Counted from the stretch's first letter, positions 46,024-55,611 are shown. The stretch is 64,000 nucleotides of DNA from Pseudomonadota bacterium (GCA_023403845.1 JAEYDL010000039.1:1-64000), one strand, 5' to 3'. Program-made: numbers and translations. Notes: generated by a model from the sequence alone, not told the origin.

Positions 46024-47325
46024 ATGGAACACTATTTTCAACCCGAGATCGAATGCGCATCTCAGGATCAGATTCGCTCATGGCAGAACGAACGGTTATG
46101 CAAGACGGTAAGACATGTTTATGAAAATGTTCCATATTATCGGGAAAGAATGCAGCAGAAGGGGATTACGCCGGACGACATCAAATCCGTCGATGATCTG
46201 CACAAGCTCCCGTTCCTGACCAAGGATGACCTCCGTGACGCCTATCCTTACGGCCTGCTTGCCTGCCCCCGCTCCCAATGCGTTCGCATTCAGTCGACCA
46301 GCGGGACGACGGGAAGGAGAGTCGTCGCCTTCTATACGCAACATGACCTCGACCTCTGGGAAGATTGCTGCGCACGCGCCATTGCGGCGGCGGGTGGAAC
46401 GGAAGACGACGTCGTGCACGTCTGCTACGGCTATGGACTGTTCACCGGCGGTCCCGGTCTGAACGGCGGGTCGCACAAGCTGGGATCTCTGACCCTGCCG
46501 ATGTCGTCGGGCAACACGGATCGCCAGCTCCAGTTCATGTGCGATCTTGAGGCGACCATCCTCTGCTGCACCCCCTCCTATGCCTCCTATCTTGCCGAAT
46601 GCATCGTAGAACGCGGCCTGCGCGACAAGATCAAACTGAAAGCGGGCATTTTTGGCGCCGAGGCCTGGAGCGAGGAAATGCGCCGGAATATTGAAAGCAC
46701 TCTCGGCATCAAGGCCTACGACATCTACGGCCTGACGGAAATTTCAGGTCCCGGCGTGTCCTTTGAATGCAGCGAGCAGACGGGAATGCACATCAATGAG
46801 GATCACTTCATCGCGGAAATCATTGATCCCAATACCGGGGAAGTGCTTCCTGAAGGAGAAAAGGGCGAACTCGTCTTCACCAGCATCACCAAGGAAGCGT
46901 TTCCGCTTATCCGTTATCGTACGCGGGACATTTGCATTCTGAGCCGCAAAAAATGCTCCTGCGGCCGTACCCACGTGAAGATGTCGAAGCCCATGGGACG
47001 AAGCGACGACATGCTGATCGTCAAGGGCGTCAACGTATTCCCGTCTCAGATCGAAACCGTACTCATCAACAAGGGGTATCCCGCCAACTACCAGATCGTG
47101 GTCGGTCGCGTGAAAAACAGCGATACCCTCGACGTGCAGGTCGAAATGACCAGCGAAATGTTCTCCGACTCCATGAGTCAGGTCACAGCCAAGGAAAGGG
47201 AACTTGTCGATGCTCTCAAGTCCATGCTGGGCATCTACGCCAATGTAAAGCTCGTTGCGCCGAAGACCATCACCCGCAGCGAAGGCAAGGCCGTCCGCAT
47301 TATCGACAATCGGAAACTGTACTAA
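46024..47325 (+). CDS. paaK: Phenylacetate-CoA ligase family enzyme
   Basis: A 433-residue AMP-forming acyl-CoA ligase. RIQSTSGTTGRRVVAFYT is the ATP-binding P-loop, GYGLFTGGPGLNGG is the substrate region, YDIYGLTEISGPG and IRYRTRDI belong to the adenylation core, and GRSDDMLIVKGVNVFPSQIE starts the mobile C-terminal domain. A C-x-C motif (KKCSCGRTH) is typical of anaerobic homologues. In anaerobes such enzymes pair with an ACT protein and activate aryl acids from amino-acid breakdown. GAGGAG precedes ATG 46024. Confidence 0.93.
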   Translation: MEHYFQPEIECASQDQIRSWQNERLCKTVRHVYENVPYYRERMQQKGITPDDIKSVDDLHKLPFLTKDDLRDAYPYGLLACPRSQCVRIQSTSGTTGRRVVAFYTQHDLDLWEDCCARAIAAAGGTEDDVVHVCYGYGLFTGGPGLNGGSHKLGSLTLPMSSGNTDRQLQFMCDLEATILCCTPSYASYLAECIVERGLRDKIKLKAGIFGAEAWSEEMRRNIESTLGIKAYDIYGLTEISGPGVSFECSEQTGMHINEDHFIAEIIDPNTGEVLPEGEKGELVFTSITKEAFPLIRYRTRDICILSRKKCSCGRTHVKMSKPMGRSDDMLIVKGVNVFPSQIETVLINKGYPANYQIVVGRVKNSDTLDVQVEMTSEMFSDSMSQVTAKERELVDALKSMLGIYANVKLVAPKTITRSEGKAVRIIDNRKLY

Positions 47326-47339
47326 ACGGAGAAACGGGC

Positions 47340-47774
47340 ATGATCGTCAATCAGATTTCTGTATTTTTGGAAAACGAGCCGGGAAAGCTGTCCGCGTTCA
47401 CCCATTTGCTGCGTGAAAACAATATCGACATTCGGGCATTGTCCATCGCTGAAGTCGAAACCTTCGGCATTCTGCGCATCATTGTCGACGATGTGTACGC
47501 CACCTCGACGATTCTGAAAAATGCGGGCTATGTTTTCAAGATCACTCCTGTGCTTGCGGTTCCGCTGAAAGACGTTTCAGGAGGACTGGCCGAAGTCGTC
47601 GATGTTCTCGGCGACAACAAGATAAACATCGACTACATTTACGCCTTTACCGCCCGGCAAAAGGACAAGGCCTTCGTGGTGCTGCGGGTCCGGGACAACG
47701 ACAGGGCCATCAGCATCCTTACCGCAAACGGATATGCCCCCGTCAGCCAGGAAGATCTTCGCATAGACGGCTGA
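47340..47774 (+). CDS. Tandem ACT-domain protein
   Basis: A 144-residue protein made of two ACT domains: residues 1-66 (MIVNQISVFLENEPGKLSAF, NIDIRALSIAE) and 70-144 (GGLAEVVDVLGDNKINIDYIYAF). ACT domains bind amino acids. It starts 14 bases after the paaK stop, and this paaK-ACT pair is widespread in anaerobes, often beside indolepyruvate oxidoreductase genes, which are not here. A likely role is sensing aromatic or branched amino acids. Confidence 0.9.
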   Translation: MIVNQISVFLENEPGKLSAFTHLLRENNIDIRALSIAEVETFGILRIIVDDVYATSTILKNAGYVFKITPVLAVPLKDVSGGLAEVVDVLGDNKINIDYIYAFTARQKDKAFVVLRVRDNDRAISILTANGYAPVSQEDLRIDG

Positions 47775-48898
47775 GCAGATCAGGGAGGACTCCTGAAGGA
47801 ATCCTCCCTGATCCCCATTCTCACGACGTCCTCCGCTTCGAACGCGCACGCTGTCCCGATCGACAAGGGTACAATTCAGGAACAGAGGCAGTACCGCCAC
47901 CTTTCAGACCTCAAAAGTCCCGGAGAAACGTCAGGTTCTCCGGGACCTTTCCTTATCGCCTCCAGATTCGTCCGAAATAGCGTTCTCTCCCGCCACGTCC
48001 CATCAAACGTCGATTCCCCTTTCCGGTGCAATCATCCAGATGCCCATCGCAGATCTGCAGGCATAGCGTCTGAAACGCCCGTTCAATCCCCAATTCGCAG
48101 AACTCCGTTCCCAAGACAAAAGCCGCGCCCTGTCGAAACATCCGTACGCATGGAATCTGCGCCCAACGCGTCTCACGGGCAGCGCTTTCCGCCGTCAATC
48201 TTTCCGCCTCCGGCGACACCGATACCTTAATTCTGATGATTGAAAATTTTTCCTTATTATTCTGAATCTGAAGTTTTCCGATCATGAACAGGGGGACTGA
48301 TGTCCTTGAACGAGGTTACGGAATAGCCGGCCCCTTCCCTCCCCTGCCGAATCTCTTCCCAAAACCGTCGAGAAGCGAAAGGATACCGGCTCCAATATCC
48401 TCTTCTTCATACCGAAAACACCGGCCACGGTAGTCTCCCCTGCGGTGGAATAAAAGGCAAAAGAATCCGAAGTGCGGTTACCGTATGCAGCTCGCAGCCC
48501 CCCTGCCCCTCTCCCTCTCGAAACGTTTCCGTCCGCTTCAAATCTACCTCCAGCGGAACGCTGAACGGTGAAACGGTCATACCCTGCTCCGGATGTCTCC
48601 TGTCCCGCTGGACAGGTTCCCCTGCGGCGTCTAGTATCACGCCTCCCCTTCCCGAATGTTCCGCCATGAGCGGCATCATGCCGCAAGGCCATTGCCGGGA
48701 TCTGGCAGCGGAAGGGGACCGGAACAACGAAGATGAAAGGCCATGCCTGGGCAGTTCGTGGCATGCGAGGAGAGACGGGGGCACCTTTTCATATCGCCCT
48801 TTGGATCCTCTCTCCATGTGCATGCCCCTCCCCGGCGACAACTCCCGGTCGTTTCGCGCAGATGCGGACGGCCTTCACGAAAAATACGCGAGGAAACG
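47775..48898. other. 1.1 kb without a supported gene; two hairpins
   Basis: Two strong inverted repeats lie at the left: GATCAGGGAGGA/TCCTCCCTGATC (47778-47813), directly after the ACT gene, and GTCCCGGAGAA/TTCTCCGGGAC (47917-47946) followed by CTTTCC, likely a terminator. From 48282 to 48841 two overlapping minus-strand frames of 144-160 codons exist, but neither has a recognised motif; the change of frame could mean a decayed gene. The right end carries the promoter of the following flavin/ferredoxin gene. Confidence 0.5.
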
Positions 48899-49600
48899 AT
48901 GAAGAATGTTCTTTTCGGATTAACGGCCGAAAGCAGCAATCAGGACATCATGGACATGGCCTTCAACAAGGCGCATGAGGCACGTTATTTCAGCCTGTCC
49001 ACGCTTCCTGCCGAGGGAGGACTTCCCGGCTCGCGTTTTCTCGACTTCATGCGATGTACCGACGATGGGCTGCTCTATTTCGGCATCGGTACAGGGAAGC
49101 CCTGCAATGAGGACATAACGAAGCACCCGCTGGTCACGCTGAACGGTTCCTTCGTCGGCGAGGACACAGGGTATTCGGAACACCGCATGCTGATCGCGTT
49201 CCGCATCTCGGGGAGGGTCAGGCTCTGTGACAATCCCAAAGCCGAGGAGGAATACTGGCTTCGTAATCCCGGCTCCCGCAAGATGTGGGAAAAAAGTGTG
49301 GACAGCTTCGCCATCTACTGCCTGTATCAGGGGGAAGGAGAACTCTATCAAGTATATAGAAACGACGGGGTGTACAGACTGCGATTCGGCTTTGGAGGCT
49401 GGATCCCTCGTCCCTTCCAGTACCAGATCGACGAGCACGCCTGCACGGGCTGTGGGGCTTGCCAAAAGGCATGCACCGCCGGGATCATCGAACTGAACGG
49501 CGGAAGGGCCCGTATTCCATACCAGCATTGCTATGAATGCGGCGTATGCCTGCAGACCTGCCCCCACGGGGCTGTAAAAAAAATGCCTCGTCAGGCATAA
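48899..49600 (+). CDS. Flavin-binding (PNPOx-like) protein with two [4Fe-4S] ferredoxin motifs
   Basis: A 233-residue fusion. Residues 1-150 form a pyridoxamine-phosphate-oxidase-like split barrel (DDGLLYFGIGTGKPCNEDI, HPLVTLNGSFVG, IAFRISGRVRL), which normally binds FMN. From about 180 come two cluster motifs, CTGCGACQKAC and CYECGVCLQTCPHG. It would shuttle electrons between a flavin and ferredoxin-type clusters; partner unknown. AGGA precedes ATG 48899. The symporter gene starts 15 bases later, so the two probably share a message. Confidence 0.88.
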   Translation: MKNVLFGLTAESSNQDIMDMAFNKAHEARYFSLSTLPAEGGLPGSRFLDFMRCTDDGLLYFGIGTGKPCNEDITKHPLVTLNGSFVGEDTGYSEHRMLIAFRISGRVRLCDNPKAEEEYWLRNPGSRKMWEKSVDSFAIYCLYQGEGELYQVYRNDGVYRLRFGFGGWIPRPFQYQIDEHACTGCGACQKACTAGIIELNGGRARIPYQHCYECGVCLQTCPHGAVKKMPRQA

Positions 49601-49615
49601 GGGAGGAGCCGAACC

Positions 49616-50851
49616 ATGCTCGCCTTGTGGTCCCGTTACAAGAATATTCCCCTGCTGAAAAAAATGTTCTGCGGCATGATCGCCGGCATCGTCATCGGGC
49701 TTGCGGTCGGCCCGTCGGCAGCCGTGCTCGAACCTTTCGGCACATTTTTTCTTCAGCTCCTGCAGATGATCGCCCTGCCGCTGATCATCGTGAACCTTCT
49801 GGCCGGACTTTGCTCACTGGACGATCCCAAGCTGTTCGGCCGCGTCGGGGTCAAGGTGCTTGTGTACTATTGCCTGACCACGGTCTTCGCCATGGTCATC
49901 GCGGTAGCCGTAGGCGCAATCATCCGACCGGGCATGGGCTTTACGCTGGGCGGCGATTTCGTGCTGGAAAACAGAGGCACCCCATCCATCGGCGCGACCA
50001 TTCTGTCCATGGTGCCGACCAACATCTTCAAGGCGCTCGCCAGCGGCAACTTCGATCAGGTCGTCATCTTCGTGGCCATTGTCGGCATAGCCACCCTCTT
50101 CCTCCCGACTGCGGACCGTGAACGCATCCGTTCACTCGCGGACATCTTTGTCCGGGCCTTCAACAAGATCATGGCTGCCATCATGCTGTACGCCCCGGTG
50201 GGCATCTGCGCGCTGATGGCCAAGACTTTCGGCAAGTACGGCTTTTCCATGGGCGGTCCCATCGCCAAGTACGTAGGCAGCGTGTACGTCTCCATCCTGT
50301 TCATGATAGGCGTCTACGTCGTGCTTCTGTATATCTTCGTCAGGATGAAGCCCGGCTATTTCTTCCGCCGGTCCGGACCTGTAATCGTCTCCGCCGTCAG
50401 CACCTGCTCAAGCATCGCCACGCTGCCCGTGAACCTGAAGGCCGCCGAAGATCTCGGCGTTCCCAAAGGCATCTACAGCTTCACCATTCCGCTGGGCAAC
50501 CAGATCAACCGCGACGGCATGGGCATATTCTTCGCCATGTCCTTCATGTTCACGGCGCAGGCCGCAGGCGTGGATTTCCCGATAGGCGATCTGCTCAAGA
50601 TGATTCTGCTTGGTCTTCTGCTCTCCATGGGCGGCGGAGGCATTCCGGGCGGAGCCATGGTGTTTCTGGCCCTGATCTTTGAGACGTTCGGCCTGCCCGT
50701 GGAAGTGGTTGCCCTGATTGCGGGCATCCATACACTGAACGAAATGGGGCTGACCACCATGAACTGTCTCGGCGATCTTGTCGGGACGGTCATTGCGACG
50801 TTCAGCGGCAGGGACAGACGCGAGTTCGTCGAGCCGCCATCCGAAGCCTGA
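49616..50851 (+). CDS. Dicarboxylate/amino acid:cation symporter (SDF/DAACS family)
   Basis: A 411-residue inner-membrane transporter with eight passes and two re-entrant loops. Family signs: FFLQLLQMIALPLIIVNLL, VISAVSTCSSIATLPVNLKAA (serine-rich loop), FTIPLGNQINRDGMGI, SMGGGGIPGGAMVFLAL and AGIHTLNEMGLTTMNCLGD. It imports a C4-dicarboxylate, glutamate or similar with Na+ or H+. NRDGMGI replaces the usual NMDGT-type motif, so substrate is uncertain. GGGAGGAG precedes the ATG. Confidence 0.92.
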   Translation: MLALWSRYKNIPLLKKMFCGMIAGIVIGLAVGPSAAVLEPFGTFFLQLLQMIALPLIIVNLLAGLCSLDDPKLFGRVGVKVLVYYCLTTVFAMVIAVAVGAIIRPGMGFTLGGDFVLENRGTPSIGATILSMVPTNIFKALASGNFDQVVIFVAIVGIATLFLPTADRERIRSLADIFVRAFNKIMAAIMLYAPVGICALMAKTFGKYGFSMGGPIAKYVGSVYVSILFMIGVYVVLLYIFVRMKPGYFFRRSGPVIVSAVSTCSSIATLPVNLKAAEDLGVPKGIYSFTIPLGNQINRDGMGIFFAMSFMFTAQAAGVDFPIGDLLKMILLGLLLSMGGGGIPGGAMVFLALIFETFGLPVEVVALIAGIHTLNEMGLTTMNCLGDLVGTVIATFSGRDRREFVEPPSEA

Positions 50852-50866
50852 AGACGGACATGCAAT

Positions 50867-50906
50867 GAAAACGGCTCGGGATCAGAATGATCTCCGCGCC
50901 GTTTTC
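50867..50906. terminator. Hairpin after the symporter gene
   Basis: GAAAACGGC (50867-50875) and GCCGTTTTC (50898-50906) with an inner GATC/GATC pair, 16 bases after the symporter stop and between convergent genes. Probable terminator for the plus strand; the T run is part of the stem. Confidence 0.6.
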
Positions 50907-51018
50907 CACGGTCTGAGTCAGACCCACCGGCACAAGTCCGGGCAGGCGGAAACAGAATCGCTTCCTCCAGAACTGCTCTGAGGTAACCTGCCGCCCGTTC
51001 CGGTCCCGACTTATCGGA

Positions 51019-52116
51019 CTACTTTTTGCTGTGATCAATGAGCCAGCCCGCAATTTTGGGACAAATTTCCTTTTGTGAAACGGAACTGGCCACAATTCCG
51101 GCATGTCCCACGGGGAATACGGCCTCTTCCTTGTCCTTGCTGCCGACAGCTCCGGCAAGCGCTCTGGAGGACGAGGCAGGAATCAGATTATCCTTGGTTC
51201 CGAAAACATTCAGCAATGGCATGGTGATTTTCTTCAAGTCAATCTTCTTGTCGCCCAGAAAGAATTCTCCCTTGAGCAGCTTGTTTTCCTGCCATAGATC
51301 CTTCATCCAGGTGCGGTAGTTTTCTCCAGCCTGCGCGGGGCAGTCGAAAAGCCACTTCTCCATGCGCAGAAATTCGCCAAGGGCCTTTGGGTCATCAAAG
51401 CTGTTGACGATATTGATATACTTTCCAATGGCCAGATTGTAGGGACTCAGCATCATGAACGTATTGTTCAGAAATTCTCCGGGAATGACGCCGTATGCGT
51501 CCACCAGCATGTCAAAGTCAGTATATTTCGACCACTTGAACAACAGACCGTCCTTGATGTCGAAATCAAAGGGGGAGGCGACCGTCACAAGGTTTCTGAT
51601 CTTTTCAGGATGCAGCGAAGCATAGATTGCGGCAAAGGTGCCGCCCTGGCATTTCCCCAGCAGATTGATCTGGGGAATCCTGCGCTCTTTCAGGATGAAG
51701 TCGATCGCCGCCCCCATGTAGTCCTCGACATATTCCTCCATAGTCACGTATCTGTCCTCGGCCGTAGCGTAGCCCCAGTCGATGATATACAAATCCAGTC
51801 CCAGCTCCAGCAGCTTCCTGACGAAGCTCTTGTCCTGCTGAATGTCCATGATATATTGCTTGTTCATCAGGGCGTAGACGATGAGCACGGGCACGGAGGT
51901 GGGATTCTTCACCATGGGCCTGTAGTGATACAGCCCCATTTTGTCCACCTGAAAGACGAGATCCTTGGGCGTTCTGTTGATCTCGTCATAGTTGCTGTTT
52001 GCGACGACTTCCACGCCCTTGAGAAGTTTTTCCTGATATTTCAATGCGCCGTCCACGGCGCTTTCATACATTTTGAAGGATTCTTTTGCCGCATTTTCAA
52101 ATGTTTCGGTATTCAT
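51019..52116 (-). CDS. phaC: Class III polyhydroxyalkanoate synthase subunit PhaC
   Basis: A 365-residue alpha/beta-hydrolase-fold polymerase subunit. The lipase-like box is LLGKCQGGTFAAIYAS with the catalytic Cys; LYIIDWGYATAEDRY, PLLNVFGTKDNLIPASSS (catalytic Asp) and FPVGHAGIVAS (catalytic His) complete the triad. Size and the neighbouring phaE identify class III. It stores carbon as PHA granules. ATG 52116 follows AGGA; an ATG six codons earlier is possible. No phaA/phaB or phasin gene is nearby. Confidence 0.95.
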   Translation of the reverse strand: MNTETFENAAKESFKMYESAVDGALKYQEKLLKGVEVVANSNYDEINRTPKDLVFQVDKMGLYHYRPMVKNPTSVPVLIVYALMNKQYIMDIQQDKSFVRKLLELGLDLYIIDWGYATAEDRYVTMEEYVEDYMGAAIDFILKERRIPQINLLGKCQGGTFAAIYASLHPEKIRNLVTVASPFDFDIKDGLLFKWSKYTDFDMLVDAYGVIPGEFLNNTFMMLSPYNLAIGKYINIVNSFDDPKALGEFLRMEKWLFDCPAQAGENYRTWMKDLWQENKLLKGEFFLGDKKIDLKKITMPLLNVFGTKDNLIPASSSRALAGAVGSKDKEEAVFPVGHAGIVASSVSQKEICPKIAGWLIDHSKK

Positions 52117-52171
52117 TGAATGGCATCCTGTCATAAGAAGACGTGTTGGGAAAATTGACTGCGTACCGGAC

Positions 52172-53176
52172 TCACTCGCTGGCCGTCTTGTCGGCCATTT
52201 CCTTCCTCAGACGGCGGACTTCCCGCTTGAGTTCGTGAACCGTCTTGTACAGATCGTCCATATCGGACTTTTTCGGAACAGGCAGTCCGGACAGATACAT
52301 TTCGCACAGCTTGTCGTATTCAATCTTGAATCTGGCCATTTCATTGACCATGTTTCCTGCAAGCGAGCTGATCTCATCGGTGAAGAGCAATTTCTCATAA
52401 TACTGGGAGACGATTCTGGTCCAGTATTTGTAAAACTCCTCGAAAGTCTTGGGCTGCGTGCCCTGTGCGTGCATTTCGAGATAGTCATCCAGCACCTTGC
52501 GGGAGGCTTCGCGGATGATGGCGACGAGACTCGTGTAAAATTGCGTGGACGCGATATTGTATTTGATGAAACGATCGAAGCTGGCCTTCTGCTGATGCCA
52601 GAACTCCATATCCTTGCCGAAGGAAGGCGCGTTCACCAGCTTGCCGATGGTGGCGTCGTAACTCTTCTGCCAGGCTTCAAGAAAATCAATATATCCTTTG
52701 GGTCCCTTGTCGCATGAATCAAGCCAGGCACGCGCCACGGCATCCTCATTGGACGCCCAGATTCTGGCGTATTCCGTCAGAACGCCGGAAGAGGATTCCA
52801 GACGTTCTATGGATTTTGTCACAAAATCCTTCATATATTCAGGAATATTGGGGACAAGTACAGCCCGGATGGACGCAAAGCCCTGTTTGGTCCACGTGTC
52901 ATAGATGTCCAGAGCGCTCTGCCGGTCCAGAGTGGCGTTTTTCTCACTGAGTCCCTTCCACAATTCCATGACCGCCTGATAGGATTTGGCGCTTTCCTGC
53001 ACTCTGGCCCAGAAATCACGGGAAAAATCATGAGCGCCGTCCCCGGGGACGGCATCCGTCGCTTCCGCCGTTCTTTCAAGATCCTGCCCTCTGAAGGTCA
53101 TTTTCAGATTTTTCTGCCACTGATCAAACATGGTCTTCTGCGCTTTGAGATACTGATCGAAAAAATCTTCTGACAT
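52172..53176 (-). CDS. phaE: Class III polyhydroxyalkanoate synthase subunit PhaE
   Basis: A 334-residue mostly helical protein opening MSEDFFDQYLKAQKTMFDQW. It has the PhaE/PhaR-type helices (FEEFYKYWTRIVSQYYEKLL, FIKYNIASTQFYTSLVAII), and a C-terminal coiled coil (DLYKTVHELKREVRRLRKEM) that contacts PhaC. GGAGCAGG precedes ATG 53176. It lies 55 bases upstream of phaC; the order phaE-phaC makes a complete class III synthase. Confidence 0.92.
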   Translation of the reverse strand: MSEDFFDQYLKAQKTMFDQWQKNLKMTFRGQDLERTAEATDAVPGDGAHDFSRDFWARVQESAKSYQAVMELWKGLSEKNATLDRQSALDIYDTWTKQGFASIRAVLVPNIPEYMKDFVTKSIERLESSSGVLTEYARIWASNEDAVARAWLDSCDKGPKGYIDFLEAWQKSYDATIGKLVNAPSFGKDMEFWHQQKASFDRFIKYNIASTQFYTSLVAIIREASRKVLDDYLEMHAQGTQPKTFEEFYKYWTRIVSQYYEKLLFTDEISSLAGNMVNEMARFKIEYDKLCEMYLSGLPVPKKSDMDDLYKTVHELKREVRRLRKEMADKTASE

Positions 53177-53349
53177 TTTTCCTGCTCCGTTGCGGAACCT
53201 CTCGTCTTCTGTCGGACTCAGAAGTTCCGGATTATTCTTTTTGTGGCCGCGCGGCCCATTCCACGCGCCGTTCCACCGACCACAGAGAACGGTTCCATAT
53301 GCCATACCCGCGCATGACCGTTTCTCCACCATTCCGGCTGCGTGCCGGA

Positions 53350-53750
53350 CTACCTGCTCTTGCTCGCCAGCCATTCACCGATTCTCCCTGCACAGAAAAC
53401 TCCCGATGAATTCTGGACCTCTATTTTCCTGTTCACAGTGAGTCTGAAATGGACCTGTGTGACCAAGGTTACCAGAGCATTGATCCTGTCCTGATGCAGC
53501 GCCATGCAGAGCGCCAAAATGTGCCGCCCCGACAGATGCCGGGCAGCTTGCTCTTCTTATGACTCGCCTTGTTCCGGATGAAGTCGGCGCATTCGCTCAT
53601 GTACCACCTGACATGATCGTCCATGGTCATGTAACGGTCTCCGACCGTGGGATATCCCCAGTCGATAATGTACACGCCAAGCCCGGCATCAAGAAATGAT
53701 TTTATGACCGAACCATCAGACTGGATATTCATCACGTACTCTGCTTTCAC
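53350..53750 (-). pseudogene. Fragment of a second phaC, frameshifted
   Basis: From GTG 53750 the minus strand reads KAEYVMNIQSDGSVIKSFL, VYIIDWGYPTVGDRYMTM and GICRGGTF, closely parallel to PhaC residues 85-165. After GGTF, near 53515, the frame shifts; the next frame continues LALCMALHQDRINALVTLVTQ, then unrelated sequence to a stop at 53350. The N-terminal third and the catalytic Asp/His half are missing. It differs from the intact phaC at many positions, so it is an old paralogue, not a recent duplication. The stretch 53177-53349 holds no gene. Confidence 0.85.
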
Positions 53751-54073
53751 AGGCCGGGGTATTCATGATCTGCAGCCTGACCTTCTTATATTATAAATTA
53801 TTCTATATAAAATATTTTATTTAACACTGTACGCTCTTGCCGAGGACATCTGCCAGCGGCCTTGCGATCTCCGTCTCTTGTCCGGGCTTCACATCAGCAA
53901 CCTATATTTACATAAATACATTTTTACATATTTACATTTTTATGGCACGACATTTCCTGTCAAGGACATGCCACAATCCCGTCAGTACTCGTTTCCCTCT
54001 CCGGCCTGGTGCGGCACCACTGTTCGCCTCCTCAAAAAAGAGTATCGGCTCATGAATTCATTTCCGTGAAACC
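53751..54073. other. AT-rich intergenic stretch with repeated TTACAT
   Basis: About 320 bases with two very AT-rich patches (53780-53825, 53896-53943). The second contains four near-repeats of TTTACATA/TTTACATT. No gene was found; it lies downstream of katA and upstream of the phaC fragment. Confidence 0.5.
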
Positions 54074-54110
54074 ACAAAAAAAGACGGAACCGCACGCGTG
54101 CGATCCCGTC
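54074..54110 (-). terminator. Terminator after katA
   Basis: On the minus strand GACGGG-AT-CGCACGCGTGCG-GTT-CCGTC forms a stem followed by TTTTTTTG, about 50 bases past the katA stop. Confidence 0.88.
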
Positions 54111-54156
54111 AGAAGGCTTGTTCGGCCAAACTCTTCTTCAGCCGGATGAGAAAAGG

Positions 54157-55611
54157 CTACTCCACATCGCTCATGGAGATGCCAAGCGCGTCAGCCACAC
54201 CCTTGCCGTAGGCCGGATCGGCCTTGGCGCAGTTACGGATATGCCGAATCTTGATTTCATGGGGCGCATCGCCCATGGCTCGGGCCGTATTTCCGAACAG
54301 GGCAGCCTGCTGCTCCGGAGTCATCAACCGGAACAGACGTCCCGGCTGTTCGTAATAGTCGGCATCGTCCTCCCGGTAGTTCCAGTGATCGGCGTCCCCG
54401 GAAATCTTCAACGGTGGTTCGGAAAAATCAGGCTGCTCCGTCCACGCTCCATCGCTGTTGGGTTCATAACTTGTCATGCCTCCGTAGTTGCCGTCCACCC
54501 GCATGGCACCGTCTCGATGGTAGCTGTGGAAGGGGCAGCGCGGTTTGTTCACCGGAATCAGATGATGATTCACACCGAGACGATACCGCTGGGCATCGCC
54601 GTACGAAAACAGACGGCCCTGCAACATGCGGTCGGGGGAAAACCCGATGCCAGGCACAACGTTCGCTGGGTTGAAGGCGGCCTGCTCCACTTCGGCGAAA
54701 AAATTCTCGGGATTACGATTCAGCTCAAGCACGCCTACTTCGATAAGCGGATAATCCCCATGATACCAGACCTTGGTCAGATCGAACGGATGGTAGGGCA
54801 GCTTTTCCGCATCCTCTTCGGGCATAATCTGAAAATACAACGTCCAGCGGGGGAAATCGCCACGCTCAATGCTTTCGTAAAGGTCACGCTGATGGCTTTC
54901 GCGATCCTTGGCGATAACGGCTTCGGCCTCGGCATCCGTCAGATTCCTGATGCCCTGTTGCGTACGGAAGTGAAACTTGACCCAGAACCGTTCGTTATTC
55001 GCATTGATCAGGCTGAACGTATGGCTTCCGAAACCATGCATATGCCGGAAGCTGGCCGGAATGCCCCGGTCGCTCATGACCACGGTGACCTGATGCAGAG
55101 CTTCGGGAAGCAGCGTCCAGAAATCCCAGTTGTTTTTGGCGCTGCGCATCCCGGTGCGCGGATCACGCTTGACAGCATGATTAAGGTCCGGGAACTTCAG
55201 GGGATCGCGCAGGAAAAAGACGGGCGTATTATTGCCGACCATATCCCAGTTTCCCTGATCGGTGTAGAACTTGACTGCAAAACCACGGATATCGCGTTCG
55301 GCATCTGCGGCTCCCCGTTCTCCGGCCACTGTGGAAAATCTGGCAAATACTTCTGTTTTCTTTCCGACTTCCGCAAACAGGGAAGCTCTGGTATACCGGG
55401 TCACATCATGGGTTACCGTAAAAGTACCGTATGCGCCTGCTCCCTTGGCGTGCATGCGCCGTTCGGGAATGACCTCACGATCGAAATGGGCCAGCTTTTC
55501 CTGAAACCAGACATTCTGCATGAGCATGGGACCACGTGGACCGGCAGTCCATACGTTCTGGTTATCGACAACTGGCGCGCCTCCCGTGGTGGTCAATTTC
55601 TTTTCCGACAT
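54157..55611 (-). CDS. katA: Monofunctional heme catalase
   Basis: A 484-residue clade-3-size catalase that destroys hydrogen peroxide. Active-site His in RRMHAKGAGAYGTF, VARFSTV-like EVFARFSTVAGERGAADAE, Asn in VGNNTPVFFLRDPLKFPD, and the proximal heme Tyr in RLFSYGDAQRYRLG. AAGGGAG precedes the ATG. An AT-rich dyad lies 80-100 bases upstream. A catalase fits an anaerobe that meets oxygen or host oxidants. Confidence 0.97.
   Translation of the reverse strand: MSEKKLTTTGGAPVVDNQNVWTAGPRGPMLMQNVWFQEKLAHFDREVIPERRMHAKGAGAYGTFTVTHDVTRYTRASLFAEVGKKTEVFARFSTVAGERGAADAERDIRGFAVKFYTDQGNWDMVGNNTPVFFLRDPLKFPDLNHAVKRDPRTGMRSAKNNWDFWTLLPEALHQVTVVMSDRGIPASFRHMHGFGSHTFSLINANNERFWVKFHFRTQQGIRNLTDAEAEAVIAKDRESHQRDLYESIERGDFPRWTLYFQIMPEEDAEKLPYHPFDLTKVWYHGDYPLIEVGVLELNRNPENFFAEVEQAAFNPANVVPGIGFSPDRMLQGRLFSYGDAQRYRLGVNHHLIPVNKPRCPFHSYHRDGAMRVDGNYGGMTSYEPNSDGAWTEQPDFSEPPLKISGDADHWNYREDDADYYEQPGRLFRLMTPEQQAALFGNTARAMGDAPHEIKIRHIRNCAKADPAYGKGVADALGISMSDVE

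Noticed and set aside
47953..48285. 110-codon minus-strand gene
   Set aside because: No family motif and no good ribosome-binding site; lies in a region with no conserved-looking frame.
53896..53943. CRISPR or iteron array
   Set aside because: The repeats are too short, too irregular and lack spacers; no cas or rep gene is present.
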